64,000 nt of DNA from an uncultured Pelagibacteraceae bacterium (GTDB lineage: Bacteria; Pseudomonadota; Alphaproteobacteria; Pelagibacterales; Pelagibacteraceae). The position numbers were made by a program, and so were the translations under genes. This document shows, piece by piece, positions 29,462 to 38,830 of the stretch. Location of the stretch: positions 124,001-188,000 of the forward strand of contig CACMYJ010000002.1 of NCBI GenBank assembly GCA_902617895.1, read 5' to 3'. Positions within the stretch are counted from its first letter, which is position 1; each line of letters starts with the position of its first letter. The notes below the pieces were generated by a model. That model ran no database searches and was not told the DNA's origin. It worked only from the letters and a program-made list of their open reading frames with translations.

Positions 29462-30415
29462 CTAACCTATAATTTTTATTAATTGTGATGTTTTTTTTGT
29501 TACGAATTTGTCTAATTTTGGTGAATTTTGTGCAACTGTAACCATTTCACTTAAATTTCCATTGCAATGTAAGGCTAAATTGCATCCTGCTAAAAAAGAT
29601 TTTTTTACTCTAACATCAAGTTTATCTTTTAAAGCTTTCATTGAAAGATCGTCTGTTAAAATTAGATTTTTAAATTTTATTTTATTTCTTATTAAATTAA
29701 TAATTTTTTTTGAATGGGTAACATTATTTTGTGGATCAATTTTATGAAATAGCAAGTGGCCTGTCATTGCTATCAATGCTTTCTTGTTTCTAAAAGTATA
29801 AAAATCATTTTTTACTAAATAATCCTCATTTTTGGTTATTTTGGGAAGATTTTTATGACTGTCGACTTTAGCTAAGCCATGCCCTGGTATGTGTTTCATC
29901 ACTGTTGCAACACCGTTTTTATGAAAATGATTGATACAAATATCTCCCATTGTTGATACTATTTTTTTGTTACTTGAAAATGATCTGTCATCAACAATCT
30001 TATGAAAATTTTTTCTTTTAAGGTCCAGAACAGGAACAGTATTAATATTTATACCTAATAATTTTAATAGGTATGATATTTGTTTAACATAGACATTATA
30101 ATATATATTAAATTTTTTTTTATCTTTATTAAATAATTTACCAAAATATTCTGCTGAAAAAATAGAATTATCAATAAATTTTCTTAATCTACTAACTCTA
30201 CCACCCTCCTCATCTATCAAAATAGGATAATTTTTATTTTTAAAAATTTTTTTAATGGAATTTGTTAATTCTTGAGTTTGATTTATAGAATTTATATTTC
30301 TAGAAAATAAAATAATTCCCCATGGTTTATATTTTTTTAAAAAACTTATTTCCTTTTGGGTAAGATATTTACCTTTTATTCCACATATAAAAGATCTATG
30401 AGATTTATTTGTCAT
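29462..30415 (-). CDS. nagZ: Beta-N-acetylhexosaminidase NagZ
   Basis: This is a glycoside hydrolase family 3 enzyme that removes GlcNAc from anhydromuropeptides during cell-wall recycling. The signature 'MKHIPGHGLAKVDSHKNLP' corresponds to the family KH(F)PGHG...DSH motif carrying the catalytic His, and 'LTDDLSMKAL' carries the nucleophilic Asp. 'LIDEEGGRVSRL' is also typical. At 317 residues it is slightly short. It overlaps the small membrane protein gene by 11 bases. Confidence 0.93.
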   Translation of the reverse strand: MTNKSHRSFICGIKGKYLTQKEISFLKKYKPWGIILFSRNINSINQTQELTNSIKKIFKNKNYPILIDEEGGRVSRLRKFIDNSIFSAEYFGKLFNKDKKKFNIYYNVYVKQISYLLKLLGININTVPVLDLKRKNFHKIVDDRSFSSNKKIVSTMGDICINHFHKNGVATVMKHIPGHGLAKVDSHKNLPKITKNEDYLVKNDFYTFRNKKALIAMTGHLLFHKIDPQNNVTHSKKIINLIRNKIKFKNLILTDDLSMKALKDKLDVRVKKSFLAGCNLALHCNGNLSEMVTVAQNSPKLDKFVTKKTSQLIKIIG

Positions 30416-30668
30416 TATAAAGAAGTTCCCAAAAAGAATATTTATTTTTTTTCTTATTATTTTTAAATTCTACATATTCAATAATATTTTCTGTATCATT
30501 TTCTAATAATATAAGATCTTTTTCTATATTATTAATTTTTTCATTAATTGAAGAAAGTGATCTGTAAGATTTCTTAATATTTTCATCAGAAAAATAATAT
30601 CTGGCAGTAAAAAAAATAAAGAAGAAAATTATAATAAGAAAAAAAAGATACTTTAGTTCTTTAATCAT
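30405..30668 (-). CDS. Small single-pass membrane protein with coiled coil, between argS and nagZ
   Basis: This 87-residue protein has a strongly hydrophobic N-terminal helix (residues 8-26), a predicted coiled-coil stretch ('LSSINEKINNIEKDLILLE') and a basic tail ending 'YSFWELLYNDK'. I do not recognise a family. In many alphaproteobacteria this slot between argS and nagZ encodes a longer SPOR-domain protein, so this may be a reduced remnant or replacement. The TM-plus-coiled-coil layout also recalls FtsB-like divisome proteins. The start is coupled to argS (TAATG) and the end overlaps nagZ. Confidence 0.7.
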   Translation of the reverse strand: MIKELKYLFFLIIIFFFIFFTARYYFSDENIKKSYRSLSSINEKINNIEKDLILLENDTENIIEYVEFKNNKKKNKYSFWELLYNDK

Positions 30669-32398
30669 TACATTTTTTCAGGGGTGTCTACACCCAAAAT
30701 ATTCATACCCGTTTTCAGAGTATTGGCTATAGATTTTAGGAAAACTAGTTTTTCTATTTGAATTGTATTATCTTGATCGATAAATCTTTTAGAAACATCT
30801 TCCTTGCCCTTATTCCAATAGGAATGGAACTCAGAAGCTAAATCATATAGATAAACTGAAATTCTATGTGGTTCTAATTTTTCTGAAGAAACTTCAACAC
30901 ATTTAGGCCATTCACTAATTTTTTTGAATAGCTTTATTTCTTCATTGCCGAAGTTAAAATCTGAATTCTTTGTCTCAAGATTATTATTTATATCATTTTG
31001 GGTATTTCTAAACACAGACGAAATTCTAGCATATGCATACTGAACATAATAAATTGGGTTTTCTTTCGATTTTTCTTTTACTTTGTCAAAATCAAAATCA
31101 ATTTCTGCATCACTACTTCTGCTTAACATAATAAACCTTGTTGCATCCTTACCAACTTCATTAATAAGATCCTCTATAGTGATATAATCTCCTTTTCTTT
31201 TTGACATTTTAAAAGGTTTTTTATCCTTAATGAGTTTTACTAACTGACTTACTTTGCAAATTAATTTATTTTTCTCACCTGATAATGCCTCAACCACTGA
31301 AGTAATTCTTTTAATATAACCAGCGTGATCAGCGCCAAGAATATTTATAAGAATATTAAAATTTCTTTTTAATTTTGTATTATGATATGCAACATCACTT
31401 GCAAAGTATGTCCACGATTTATCTTCTTTTTGTAGAGCCCTATCTTTATCATCGCCAAAGTCTGTAGATTTAAACAATAATTGCTCTCTTTCTACCCAGT
31501 TTTCATTACTTTCTCCCTCAGGTGCTTTAATTTTTCCTTCATAAATATATTTTTTTTCTTTTAAATTTTTTATTACTTCATCAACTTCATTATTATTTAT
31601 TACATCAGTTTCACTTGCAAAATTGTCATGCTTTATACCAAGATTTTCTAAATTTATTTTTATTAATTTTAAAGATTCTTGTATTGAAAGTTTTTTTAGT
31701 TTTTCTGAAACTGATTCAAAGTTTTTGAAATCTAAATCTTTATTTTTTGAAATTATTTTTTTTGCTATATCTATAAGGTAGTCTCCAGGATATAATTCCT
31801 TATCGTCTATCGGAAAAGTTTCATCATAAAGAATTTCTTTTATTCTTAAATAAACAGATTTTGTAAAATGAGAGATTTGATTTCCATAATCATTAACATA
31901 ATATTCTTTGGTAACTTTATGACCGTTGAAGGATAAAAGATTAGATATTACATCTCCAAGTATGGCACCTCTTGAATGGCCTACGTGTAAAGGTCCAGTT
32001 GGATTTGCAGATACAAATTCTACTAAATAAGTATTTTTTTTTCCACTAGTGCTACTTCCATATGATGAATTATTTAAGACATCTAGTATAAAGCCATTCC
32101 AAAATTCATTTTTAAATTTTAGATTAATAAAACCTGGTTTTTCGATGCTAATTTCATCAATATTGTTATCACTATCTTTTATTAAGTCAGCTATCTGCTT
32201 AGCAAGTTCTAGCGGAGTTTTTTTATTAATTTTGGATAAAACCATTGCAACATTTGTGGAAATATCTCCAGTAAATTTTGCAGGTGGTATATCAACATTG
32301 ATACCTGATAAATTATCTGGCAACTCTAACAAATTATCTTTGTGGGCAGATTTAATAATTTTTTCTATCTTTAATAAATAATTTTCAAATATATTCAT
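30668..32398 (-). CDS. argS: Arginyl-tRNA synthetase
   Basis: This is a class I synthetase for arginine. The N-terminal Add1 domain is followed by 'VSANPTGPLHVGHSRGAILGD' (HIGH motif), 'EYYVNDYGNQ', a KMSKS-like 'PFKMSKRKGDYI' and the C-terminal anticodon-binding DALR domain with 'YYVQYAYARISS' and the terminal 'LKTGMNILGVDTPEKM'. The start overlaps the end of dgt by 4 bases. Confidence 0.96.
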   Translation of the reverse strand: MNIFENYLLKIEKIIKSAHKDNLLELPDNLSGINVDIPPAKFTGDISTNVAMVLSKINKKTPLELAKQIADLIKDSDNNIDEISIEKPGFINLKFKNEFWNGFILDVLNNSSYGSSTSGKKNTYLVEFVSANPTGPLHVGHSRGAILGDVISNLLSFNGHKVTKEYYVNDYGNQISHFTKSVYLRIKEILYDETFPIDDKELYPGDYLIDIAKKIISKNKDLDFKNFESVSEKLKKLSIQESLKLIKINLENLGIKHDNFASETDVINNNEVDEVIKNLKEKKYIYEGKIKAPEGESNENWVEREQLLFKSTDFGDDKDRALQKEDKSWTYFASDVAYHNTKLKRNFNILINILGADHAGYIKRITSVVEALSGEKNKLICKVSQLVKLIKDKKPFKMSKRKGDYITIEDLINEVGKDATRFIMLSRSSDAEIDFDFDKVKEKSKENPIYYVQYAYARISSVFRNTQNDINNNLETKNSDFNFGNEEIKLFKKISEWPKCVEVSSEKLEPHRISVYLYDLASEFHSYWNKGKEDVSKRFIDQDNTIQIEKLVFLKSIANTLKTGMNILGVDTPEKM

Positions 32399-33513
32399 TT
32401 GTATGACTTATATAATTGTATTGCGTATCTGTCAGTCATTCCTGATATATAATCAGAAATTGCTCTATATTTATTTTTATCTATAAATTTATTAATAATA
32501 AACTTTTTCGGTTTCTTTTCTATTATTTTAAATAAATTTTCTACTATTTTTTTTCCACGATTATTTTTCAATTGTACAGTCTTATTATTATACATATTTA
32601 TTTTTAAAAAATTTTTAACCTCTTTTTCTATTGATAAAAATTTACTAGAGAAATTAATTATTTTATCTTTGTACATTTGAACGTCTCTTTTAGTATTGAT
32701 CTTATTTATCTTTAAATTTTTAATACTATTTTTAATTACATCTTGCACCATTAAATTTATAGAGTCTCTTATAATTTGATAAACTATTATATCTTTATTT
32801 GAACGATTAATTTTTGTTTTATAGGATTCATAAATTTGTTTAAAAAAATTAATTTCACATAATTGATTTAGTGAAAATAATTTAGCCTTAATTCCATCTT
32901 GTATATCATGATTATTATAGGCTATGTCATCAGATATAGCTGCAATCTGTGCCTCAAGAGAAGAATTGTTTTTAAAATTAATTTTTTGTTTAAATTGTTT
33001 GGCTCCAATTATTCTATTTATTTTATCAATATTACTTATTGGTCCGTTATGTTTTAAAAGACCATCCAGTGTTTCAATTGTTAAATTTAAACCCTTAAAT
33101 TTTAAATATTTATTTTCTATGAACATAACTATTCTTAAGGTTTGAAGATTATGATCAAAACCACCATGCATGGTCATTGATTCATTCAAGGCTTCTTCAC
33201 CAGCATGTCCAAATGGAGTATGTCCCATATCATGGGCTAGACTTAGTGTTTCAACTAAATCATCATTTAAATTCAAATATCTAGATATTGATCTTGCAAT
33301 TTGAGCAACTTCTAATGAATGAGTTATTCTCGTTCTATAATGGTCACCTTCTGTATTAACAAAAACTTGGGTTTTGTGCTTTAATCTTCTAAAAGATGCG
33401 GAATGAATAATTCTATCCCGATCTCTTTGAAATGGCGTTCTAAAGATGCTATTTGGCTCAAAAACTAAACGACCTTTTGATGTAAAAAAACCTAATTTTG
33501 AGTAATTATTCAT
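32395..33513 (-). CDS. dgt: Deoxyguanosinetriphosphate triphosphohydrolase-like protein
   Basis: This HD-domain dNTP triphosphohydrolase removes triphosphate from dNTPs. Visible motifs are 'SFRRLKHKTQVFVNTEGDHYRTRITHSLEV', the HD motif 'LSLAHDMGHTPFGHAGEEALN', and 'AISDDIAYNNHDIQDGIKA'. At 372 residues it belongs to the shorter dgt-like type 2 group. The C-terminal third is rich in Lys, Asn and Ile. It is divergent from erpA, with 50 bases between them. Confidence 0.93.
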   Translation of the reverse strand: MNNYSKLGFFTSKGRLVFEPNSIFRTPFQRDRDRIIHSASFRRLKHKTQVFVNTEGDHYRTRITHSLEVAQIARSISRYLNLNDDLVETLSLAHDMGHTPFGHAGEEALNESMTMHGGFDHNLQTLRIVMFIENKYLKFKGLNLTIETLDGLLKHNGPISNIDKINRIIGAKQFKQKINFKNNSSLEAQIAAISDDIAYNNHDIQDGIKAKLFSLNQLCEINFFKQIYESYKTKINRSNKDIIVYQIIRDSINLMVQDVIKNSIKNLKINKINTKRDVQMYKDKIINFSSKFLSIEKEVKNFLKINMYNNKTVQLKNNRGKKIVENLFKIIEKKPKKFIINKFIDKNKYRAISDYISGMTDRYAIQLYKSYK

Positions 33514-33563
33514 TCTTTAAAAATGGCAAATATTAATTATATTAGTAATAACAGCGATAAATA

Positions 33564-33881
33564 ATGATTAAAGAAATTAAATTTACAGATAATGCGTTAA
33601 AACAAATCAATAACCTTTTATCAACGAAGGATGAAGGTTCTTTTTTTAGAATCGCTATCAAAGGTGGTGGATGCTCAGGGTTTCAGTATGATTTCTCATT
33701 TGATAAAACACCTCAAGACGACGATTTAAGACAAGATAATATTTTAATTGATAAAACTTCAGCTGATCTATTGAAAGGATCAGAGGTTGATTTCGTAAAA
33801 GAATTAATCGGAGACCAATTTAAAATTAGTAACCCACAAAGCAAATCATCTTGCGGTTGTGGTGTTTCATTTTCTCTTTAA
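33564..33881 (+). CDS. erpA: Iron-sulfur cluster insertion protein ErpA/IscA (HesB family)
   Basis: The 105-residue A-type Fe-S carrier has its three Cys ligands as 'KGGGCSGFQYDF' and the terminal 'SSCGCGVSFSL'. It delivers clusters to client enzymes, which here may include the 4Fe-4S enzyme PhnJ. Its stop overlaps the start of xthA (TAATG), so the two are coupled. Confidence 0.93.
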   Translation: MIKEIKFTDNALKQINNLLSTKDEGSFFRIAIKGGGCSGFQYDFSFDKTPQDDDLRQDNILIDKTSADLLKGSEVDFVKELIGDQFKISNPQSKSSCGCGVSFSL

Positions 33882-34657
33882 TGATCATTAGCTCATGGAA
33901 TGTAAATTCTATTAGGGCAAGAATATTAAACGTTCAAGAATACTTAAAAAAGTTCAATCCTGATATCGTGTTAACCCAAGAAATAAAAACTCAAGAGGAA
34001 ACTTATCCGTTTGATGATATTAAAAAATTAAAATACGAAAGTTATGTATTTGGACAAAAAGGTTACAACGGTGTTGCAATACTTTCCAAAAAAAAATTAG
34101 ATAAAATCGAAAAAGATATTTTTAAAGATAAAAACAAACAATCGAGAATAATTACAGCAGATACAAAGTATAAATCTAAAACTATTAAAATTATAAATAT
34201 CTATACGCCAAATGGTAACCCAGTAGATACAGAAAAATATGATTATAAATTATATTGGCTAAATAGTTTAATTAAAAAAATTAAAACACTTTTAAAAAGT
34301 TATGATAATATAATTATTGCGGGTGACTTTAACATAATACCTTCTGCTGAAGATGTTCACGACCCTAAAGGATATGAAAATGATGCTCTTTTTAGAATTG
34401 AGATTAGAAAAAAATTAAGAGAAATGTTTAATTTAGGATTTCACGATGCATTTAGATATATTTATCCAGATAAAGAGGAATATACTTTTTGGGATTATAC
34501 AAGTGGTGCTTGGCAAAAAAATAATGGAATGAGGATTGATCACTTTTTAGTGACTAACAGTTTACTGAATAATATTAAAGATGTTAAAGTTAATAAATAT
34601 CCAAGAGGTAGAGAAAAACCATCTGATCATACTCCGATTGAATTAGAATTAGCTTAA
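33881..34657 (+). CDS. xthA: Exodeoxyribonuclease III
   Basis: This apurinic/apyrimidinic endonuclease acts in base excision repair. Motifs of the endonuclease/exonuclease/phosphatase fold are 'SWNVNSIRAR', 'LTQEIKT', 'INIYTPNGNPV', 'IAGDFNIIPSAEDVHDP' and 'RIDHFLVT...SDHTPIELEL'. I take the ATG at 33881 (MIISSWNVNS), overlapping the erpA stop; the track's earlier TTG start would add ten unlikely residues. The end overlaps the convergent dehydrogenase gene by 9 bases. Confidence 0.95.
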   Translation: MIISSWNVNSIRARILNVQEYLKKFNPDIVLTQEIKTQEETYPFDDIKKLKYESYVFGQKGYNGVAILSKKKLDKIEKDIFKDKNKQSRIITADTKYKSKTIKIINIYTPNGNPVDTEKYDYKLYWLNSLIKKIKTLLKSYDNIIIAGDFNIIPSAEDVHDPKGYENDALFRIEIRKKLREMFNLGFHDAFRYIYPDKEEYTFWDYTSGAWQKNNGMRIDHFLVTNSLLNNIKDVKVNKYPRGREKPSDHTPIELELA

Positions 34658-35647
34658 TGATTTAATTTTATTAACTAGATCCTCATTAATATGTCTAGGT
34701 CCTTTATCTAATCTATTCTTGTGTCTTCTTTCACCAGGAAGTCTGACATCACCCATCGATTTCATTTTTTCAAAAAATTTTGATGAATGTTCGTCCCAAT
34801 TATTTTGTGATAATTTATCTGGAGATATGGCTAAAATGAACTCTCCACCACTTGGAGGACCTCCATCATTATTATCCTTCTCAGCTGTCTCATAACTGAA
34901 ATTATCTCCTACTAAGGCACCTGCAAGCAATTCGACCATCATCGCAATCCCTGAGCCTTTATAGCCACCGAAAGGCAATAAAACACCCCCATCTGCAATC
35001 TCAGCAGGATCAGTTGTATCTTTTCCCTCTTTTGTAAGTCCTGTTCCTAATGGAACTTTATGACCTTCTCTTTTAGCAACTTGAACTTCGCCCATAGCCA
35101 TTGATGCTGTTGCCATATCATAAACGACTGGAGGTTTGTTTTTTCTTGGCCAAGCAAATGATATTGGATTTGTTCCAAACAAAGGCTTAATTGCTCCAGC
35201 AGGTGCTACAGCAGGTTTGTAAGATGTGCATGCAAAAGCGACCAAACCTTGTTCTGCAATCATTTCAGTTTCAGGCCACATAGCTGCCATATGATGAGAA
35301 TTAGTTATAGCTAAAATCGCAACACCATTTTCTTTAGCAAGTTTAATTAGTTCTGGAATACTTTTTTTTAAAACAACAGGAGCTAAACAGTTATTACCAT
35401 TAGCTTTAATAACTGATGCTGATATTTTTTTTATATCTGGCTTCCCTTTGCCATTAATTTTTCCACTTTTTAATCCTGCTACGTAAGCTGGGACTCTGAA
35501 TAAACCATGCGATAAGGATCCATCCGTCTCAGCTTTAGTAACTAAGTCTGCCATTATAGTTGCTGTTTCATCATCACAACCACTATTTAAAAAAGTATTT
35601 TTTGCTAAATTATAAATTTCATCTAGCTCTAAAGATATATTGCTCAC
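34649..35647 (-). CDS. Malate/L-lactate dehydrogenase-family (Ldh_2) oxidoreductase
   Basis: This is a 332-residue NAD(P)-dependent oxidoreductase of the LDH2/MDH2 family, which includes malate, sulfolactate, ureidoglycolate and delta-1-piperideine reductase enzymes. Family segments are 'SLSHGLFRVPAYVAGLKSG', 'ITNSHHMAAMWPETE', 'LFGTNPISFAWPRK', 'VYDMATASMAMGEV' and 'PFGGYKGSGIAMMVELLAGALVG'. The precise substrate cannot be read from the sequence and no pathway partner is adjacent. Confidence 0.88.
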   Translation of the reverse strand: MSNISLELDEIYNLAKNTFLNSGCDDETATIMADLVTKAETDGSLSHGLFRVPAYVAGLKSGKINGKGKPDIKKISASVIKANGNNCLAPVVLKKSIPELIKLAKENGVAILAITNSHHMAAMWPETEMIAEQGLVAFACTSYKPAVAPAGAIKPLFGTNPISFAWPRKNKPPVVYDMATASMAMGEVQVAKREGHKVPLGTGLTKEGKDTTDPAEIADGGVLLPFGGYKGSGIAMMVELLAGALVGDNFSYETAEKDNNDGGPPSGGEFILAISPDKLSQNNWDEHSSKFFEKMKSMGDVRLPGERRHKNRLDKGPRHINEDLVNKIKSLS

Positions 35648-35690
35648 ACATCTATTAGATATTATTTAAGATTTATTTCAAATAGAATAT

Positions 35691-36425
35691 TTATTTATTT
35701 TTATCTTCCCACTCAAAACGTGGAAAAGAATCAAAGATTTTAAAAATACCATTTGACCATTGATTACAGACTTTTGAATACTCATCATCAGTAAGATTTA
35801 AGCACTTTTGTGATGCAATTTTATATTGGTCTTTTCTATAAACCGTAAAATCAATTGGTGGACCAACTGTTAAGTCACTTTTTAATGTTGAGTCCATTGA
35901 TATTAAAGCACATCTTGATGCATCACCAACTGTGACTTCGGGTTTAATAACTCTATCTAAAATTGGTTTCCCGTATTTAACTTCGCCAATAACTAGATAT
36001 GGCTTGCTATCAGCGGGTCTTATATAATTTCCTTGAGGATAAACTAAGTATAATTCCATTGGTTGTCCCTTAATCTGACCACCAATAACAAAAGTAGATC
36101 CCAATAATACTGTGTCTGTGTTAATACCTTTAGGTGCTGAATGTTCAATATTTAATGAACCAATATATGAAGCAATCTGATCAAAATTTTCACAAGTATT
36201 TAAATTCATTATTCCAGTGGAATTCTTTAAATCATTTTGAATTGATTTATAAACTGCCTGAGAAGTTCCTAAATTACCTGACGTAACAATAATAATTGTT
36301 CTGTCGCCTACATCGTACGTGAACATTTTTGAATAAATATTTACGTTATCTAAACCTGCATTCGTTCTTGAGTCTGACGCAAATACCAATCCATCTTGTG
36401 CTTTAATGCCAATACAATAAGTCAT
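35691..36425 (-). CDS. Anbu-type proteasome-like peptidase
   Basis: The 244-residue protein is a member of the proteasome beta-subunit superfamily, the Anbu (ancestral beta subunit) group. It begins 'MTYCIGIKAQDGLVFASDSRTNAG', with Thr2 as the expected N-terminal nucleophile after Met removal, and contains 'IVTSGNLGTSQAV' and 'LYLVYPQGNYI'. Anbu forms self-compartmentalised rings; its substrates are unclear. In other bacteria it travels with a circularly permuted ATP-grasp, an alpha-E (DUF403) protein and a transglutaminase-like protein. Here only the ATP-grasp is present, divergently, 112 bases away. Confidence 0.9.
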   Translation of the reverse strand: MTYCIGIKAQDGLVFASDSRTNAGLDNVNIYSKMFTYDVGDRTIIIVTSGNLGTSQAVYKSIQNDLKNSTGIMNLNTCENFDQIASYIGSLNIEHSAPKGINTDTVLLGSTFVIGGQIKGQPMELYLVYPQGNYIRPADSKPYLVIGEVKYGKPILDRVIKPEVTVGDASRCALISMDSTLKSDLTVGPPIDFTVYRKDQYKIASQKCLNLTDDEYSKVCNQWSNGIFKIFDSFPRFEWEDKNK

Positions 36426-36537
36426 TTGAATAATTTACTATTGAATTATAACATTAATTAATAATCTATTAAAAGCATAACTGCTATATCTATTATGCAT
36501 TTGCTTATTCTATCCAATTATTAAACATTATCTCGTT

Positions 36538-37983
36538 ATGGTCTCTAAACTATGGAAAAACTATAATGCAAAAAATGCTTATGATGGTTATTTCACAAAA
36601 GAAAATAAGCTAAGAAAACACGCAACTATAATTTCAGGTATCCTAGAAAGATACGGTAAGAAAAAACTTCAGGAAATAGAAAAGAACTGCCAAAGTACAA
36701 TTAGTGCAAGAGGAATAAATTTTAGAGTTTATGCTGCTAACAATCGTGCGGAAGAAAAAAAATGGCCATTGGATATAATTCCTAGAATAATACCAAAAAA
36801 ACAATGGAACAAAGTTTCAAAAGGTTTGCAGCAAAGAGTAAAAGCTTTGAACCTATTTATAGATGATGTTTACAATCAAAAGAAAATTTTTAAAGATAAT
36901 GTAGTACCAAAAGAAATAATTTTTAAATCTCCATTCTACGTAAAAGAATGTGATGGATTTTCACCCAAACATAAAGCCTGGTCAAATATTTCAGGAGTTG
37001 ATTTAATAAGAAATACCAATGGTGATTATTTAGTTTTAGAGGATAATTTAAGAGTTCCATCAGGTGTTTCTTACATGCTTGAGAATAGAATGGTAATGAG
37101 AGATGTTTTTCCAGAATTATTTACAAGGTATAAAGTTGCTTCTATCCATCAATACACAAACAAATTATTTAATTGCATGGTTGAATGTATTCCTAAAAAA
37201 ACATCAAATCCTCATATGGTTGTATTAACACCTGGTATTTATAATTCAGCTTACTTTGAACATTCATTTTTAGCAGAGCAAATGGGTATAGCTTTAGTGG
37301 AAGGAAAAGATTTGTTTGTTGAAAATGATATTGTCTATATGAAGACAGTCAAGGGGCCCCTCAAAGTTGATTGTATTTATAGACGATTAGATGACAATTT
37401 TTTAGATCCAAAAGTTTTTTTTAAAGGATCATTAATTGGTGTTCCTGGACTTTTTAAAAGTTGGAGAAAAGGAAATGTTGGTATTATTAATGCGATTGGA
37501 ACAGGTGTAGCTGATGACAAAGTTGTTTATTCTTACGTAAATAAAATGATAGTTTATTATTTGGGAGAACAACCTATTTTAAATCAAGTAGAAACATACC
37601 TGTGTCATAACAAATCTGAAAGAGATTATGTAATCGAAAATATTGGTAAATTAGTTGTAAAGCCTGCAAATGCATCGGGTGGTTATGGAATTATGATTGG
37701 TCCAAAAGCTCCAAAAAAAGAACGAGAGGAAGTAATTGCCAAAATAAAGAAAAATCCAAGAGAGTATATTGCTCAACCATTAGAAACTCTTTCAACAGCT
37801 CCAACAATCACTGAAGATGATATAGAACCTAGGCACCTTGATTTAAGACCTTTTGTTTTAAGTGGAAAAACTATGTACGTAAGCACTGGTGGACTAACTA
37901 GAGTAGCTTTAAGAAAAGGCAGTACTATTGTAAATAGCTCTCAAGGTGGTGGTTCTAAGGATACACTTATTGTTGAAACATAA
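36538..37983 (+). CDS. Circularly permuted ATP-grasp type 2 protein (DUF404/DUF407)
   Basis: The 481-residue protein carries 'STISARGINFRVYA', 'DLIRNTNGDYLVLEDNLRVPSGVSYMLENR' and 'LVVKPANASGGYGIMIGP', typical of the circularly permuted ATP-grasp family. Such enzymes are expected to make an amide or peptide-like bond at the cost of ATP, but the substrate is unknown. The usual partners alpha-E and transglutaminase are missing. Instead the gene is followed after 41 bases by the HAD phosphatase and gpgS on the same strand. The Anbu gene is divergent upstream. Confidence 0.88.
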   Translation: MVSKLWKNYNAKNAYDGYFTKENKLRKHATIISGILERYGKKKLQEIEKNCQSTISARGINFRVYAANNRAEEKKWPLDIIPRIIPKKQWNKVSKGLQQRVKALNLFIDDVYNQKKIFKDNVVPKEIIFKSPFYVKECDGFSPKHKAWSNISGVDLIRNTNGDYLVLEDNLRVPSGVSYMLENRMVMRDVFPELFTRYKVASIHQYTNKLFNCMVECIPKKTSNPHMVVLTPGIYNSAYFEHSFLAEQMGIALVEGKDLFVENDIVYMKTVKGPLKVDCIYRRLDDNFLDPKVFFKGSLIGVPGLFKSWRKGNVGIINAIGTGVADDKVVYSYVNKMIVYYLGEQPILNQVETYLCHNKSERDYVIENIGKLVVKPANASGGYGIMIGPKAPKKEREEVIAKIKKNPREYIAQPLETLSTAPTITEDDIEPRHLDLRPFVLSGKTMYVSTGGLTRVALRKGSTIVNSSQGGGSKDTLIVET

Positions 37984-38024
37984 TAATATTCATATTATTA
38001 AAAATTAATCAGCCTAAATTCATT

Positions 38025-38816
38025 TTGATGAAAAATAACATAATAATTTTTACAGATCTAGACGGATCTTTATTAAATACTAAAAATTTCAAATTCGAAA
38101 AAGCCAAATCACTTATTAAAAAAATTACTAAAGATAGTAATTTTATAATTCCTAATTCAAGTAAAACAGAGTTAGAGATAAGAGATTTTATTAAGAAATT
38201 AAAAATCAAGCTTCCTTTTATTAGCGAAAATGGTTCTGAAATTCATAATCTAAATATGATCGAAAGAAAGCTTCCTAAAAAAATTATAATAGCGCGTGAT
38301 AGAAATACAATTTTGAAAATTTTTTTAAAAAATATGAGTAAAGAGATTTTAATAAATTGTGATTTTTTATATAAAATGGACAATAAAAATAAATCTAAAA
38401 TTTTAGGTTTAAAAGGAAAAGATTTAATCGCTAGTTCAAAACGAAAATATACTTATCCTTTTATTTTTAAAGGAGATAATAAACTAAAAAAATTATTATT
38501 TAAAAAAACTTACAAGGTAGGTTTAGCTATTCAACAAGGAGGCAGAGTGATGAATTTAGGCGATAATGTAACTAAAGGCATGGCAATTAAAAAAACATTA
38601 AATTTTATTAAATCAGTTAATAAAAATAAGATTACAACCATTGCTGTTGGTGATAATCAGAATGATTTAAGTATGTTAAAAGTTGTGAAATATCCCTGTA
38701 TTGTTTCAAATAGATCCATCAAAATTAATAACAAAAATAAAATTTATACTAATAAAAAGGCTCCAGAAGGATGGATTGAGGTGGTCAAAAAGGCAATGGA
38801 TAAAATAAATAATTAA
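38025..38816 (+). CDS. HAD phosphatase, mannosyl/glucosyl-3-phosphoglycerate phosphatase-like
   Basis: This is a 263-residue HAD-superfamily phosphatase of the MpgP branch. Motif I is 'IFTDLDGSLLNT', motif II lies in 'FIIPNSSKTELEIRDF', and motif IV is 'TIAVGDNQNDLSML'. It should dephosphorylate the product of the adjacent glucosyl-3-phosphoglycerate synthase to yield glucosylglycerate. The genes are 14 bases apart. The enzyme family accepts both mannosyl and glucosyl substrates; the neighbour argues for glucosyl. Confidence 0.86.
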   Translation: MMKNNIIIFTDLDGSLLNTKNFKFEKAKSLIKKITKDSNFIIPNSSKTELEIRDFIKKLKIKLPFISENGSEIHNLNMIERKLPKKIIIARDRNTILKIFLKNMSKEILINCDFLYKMDNKNKSKILGLKGKDLIASSKRKYTYPFIFKGDNKLKKLLFKKTYKVGLAIQQGGRVMNLGDNVTKGMAIKKTLNFIKSVNKNKITTIAVGDNQNDLSMLKVVKYPCIVSNRSIKINNKNKIYTNKKAPEGWIEVVKKAMDKINN

Positions 38817-38830
38817 ATTAATTTATAAAT

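Noticed and set aside
36475-36498. GCATAA...TTATGC inverted repeat between the Anbu and ATP-grasp genes
   Set aside because: A 6-bp stem with a 12-base spacer is too weak to call as an operator without comparative support.
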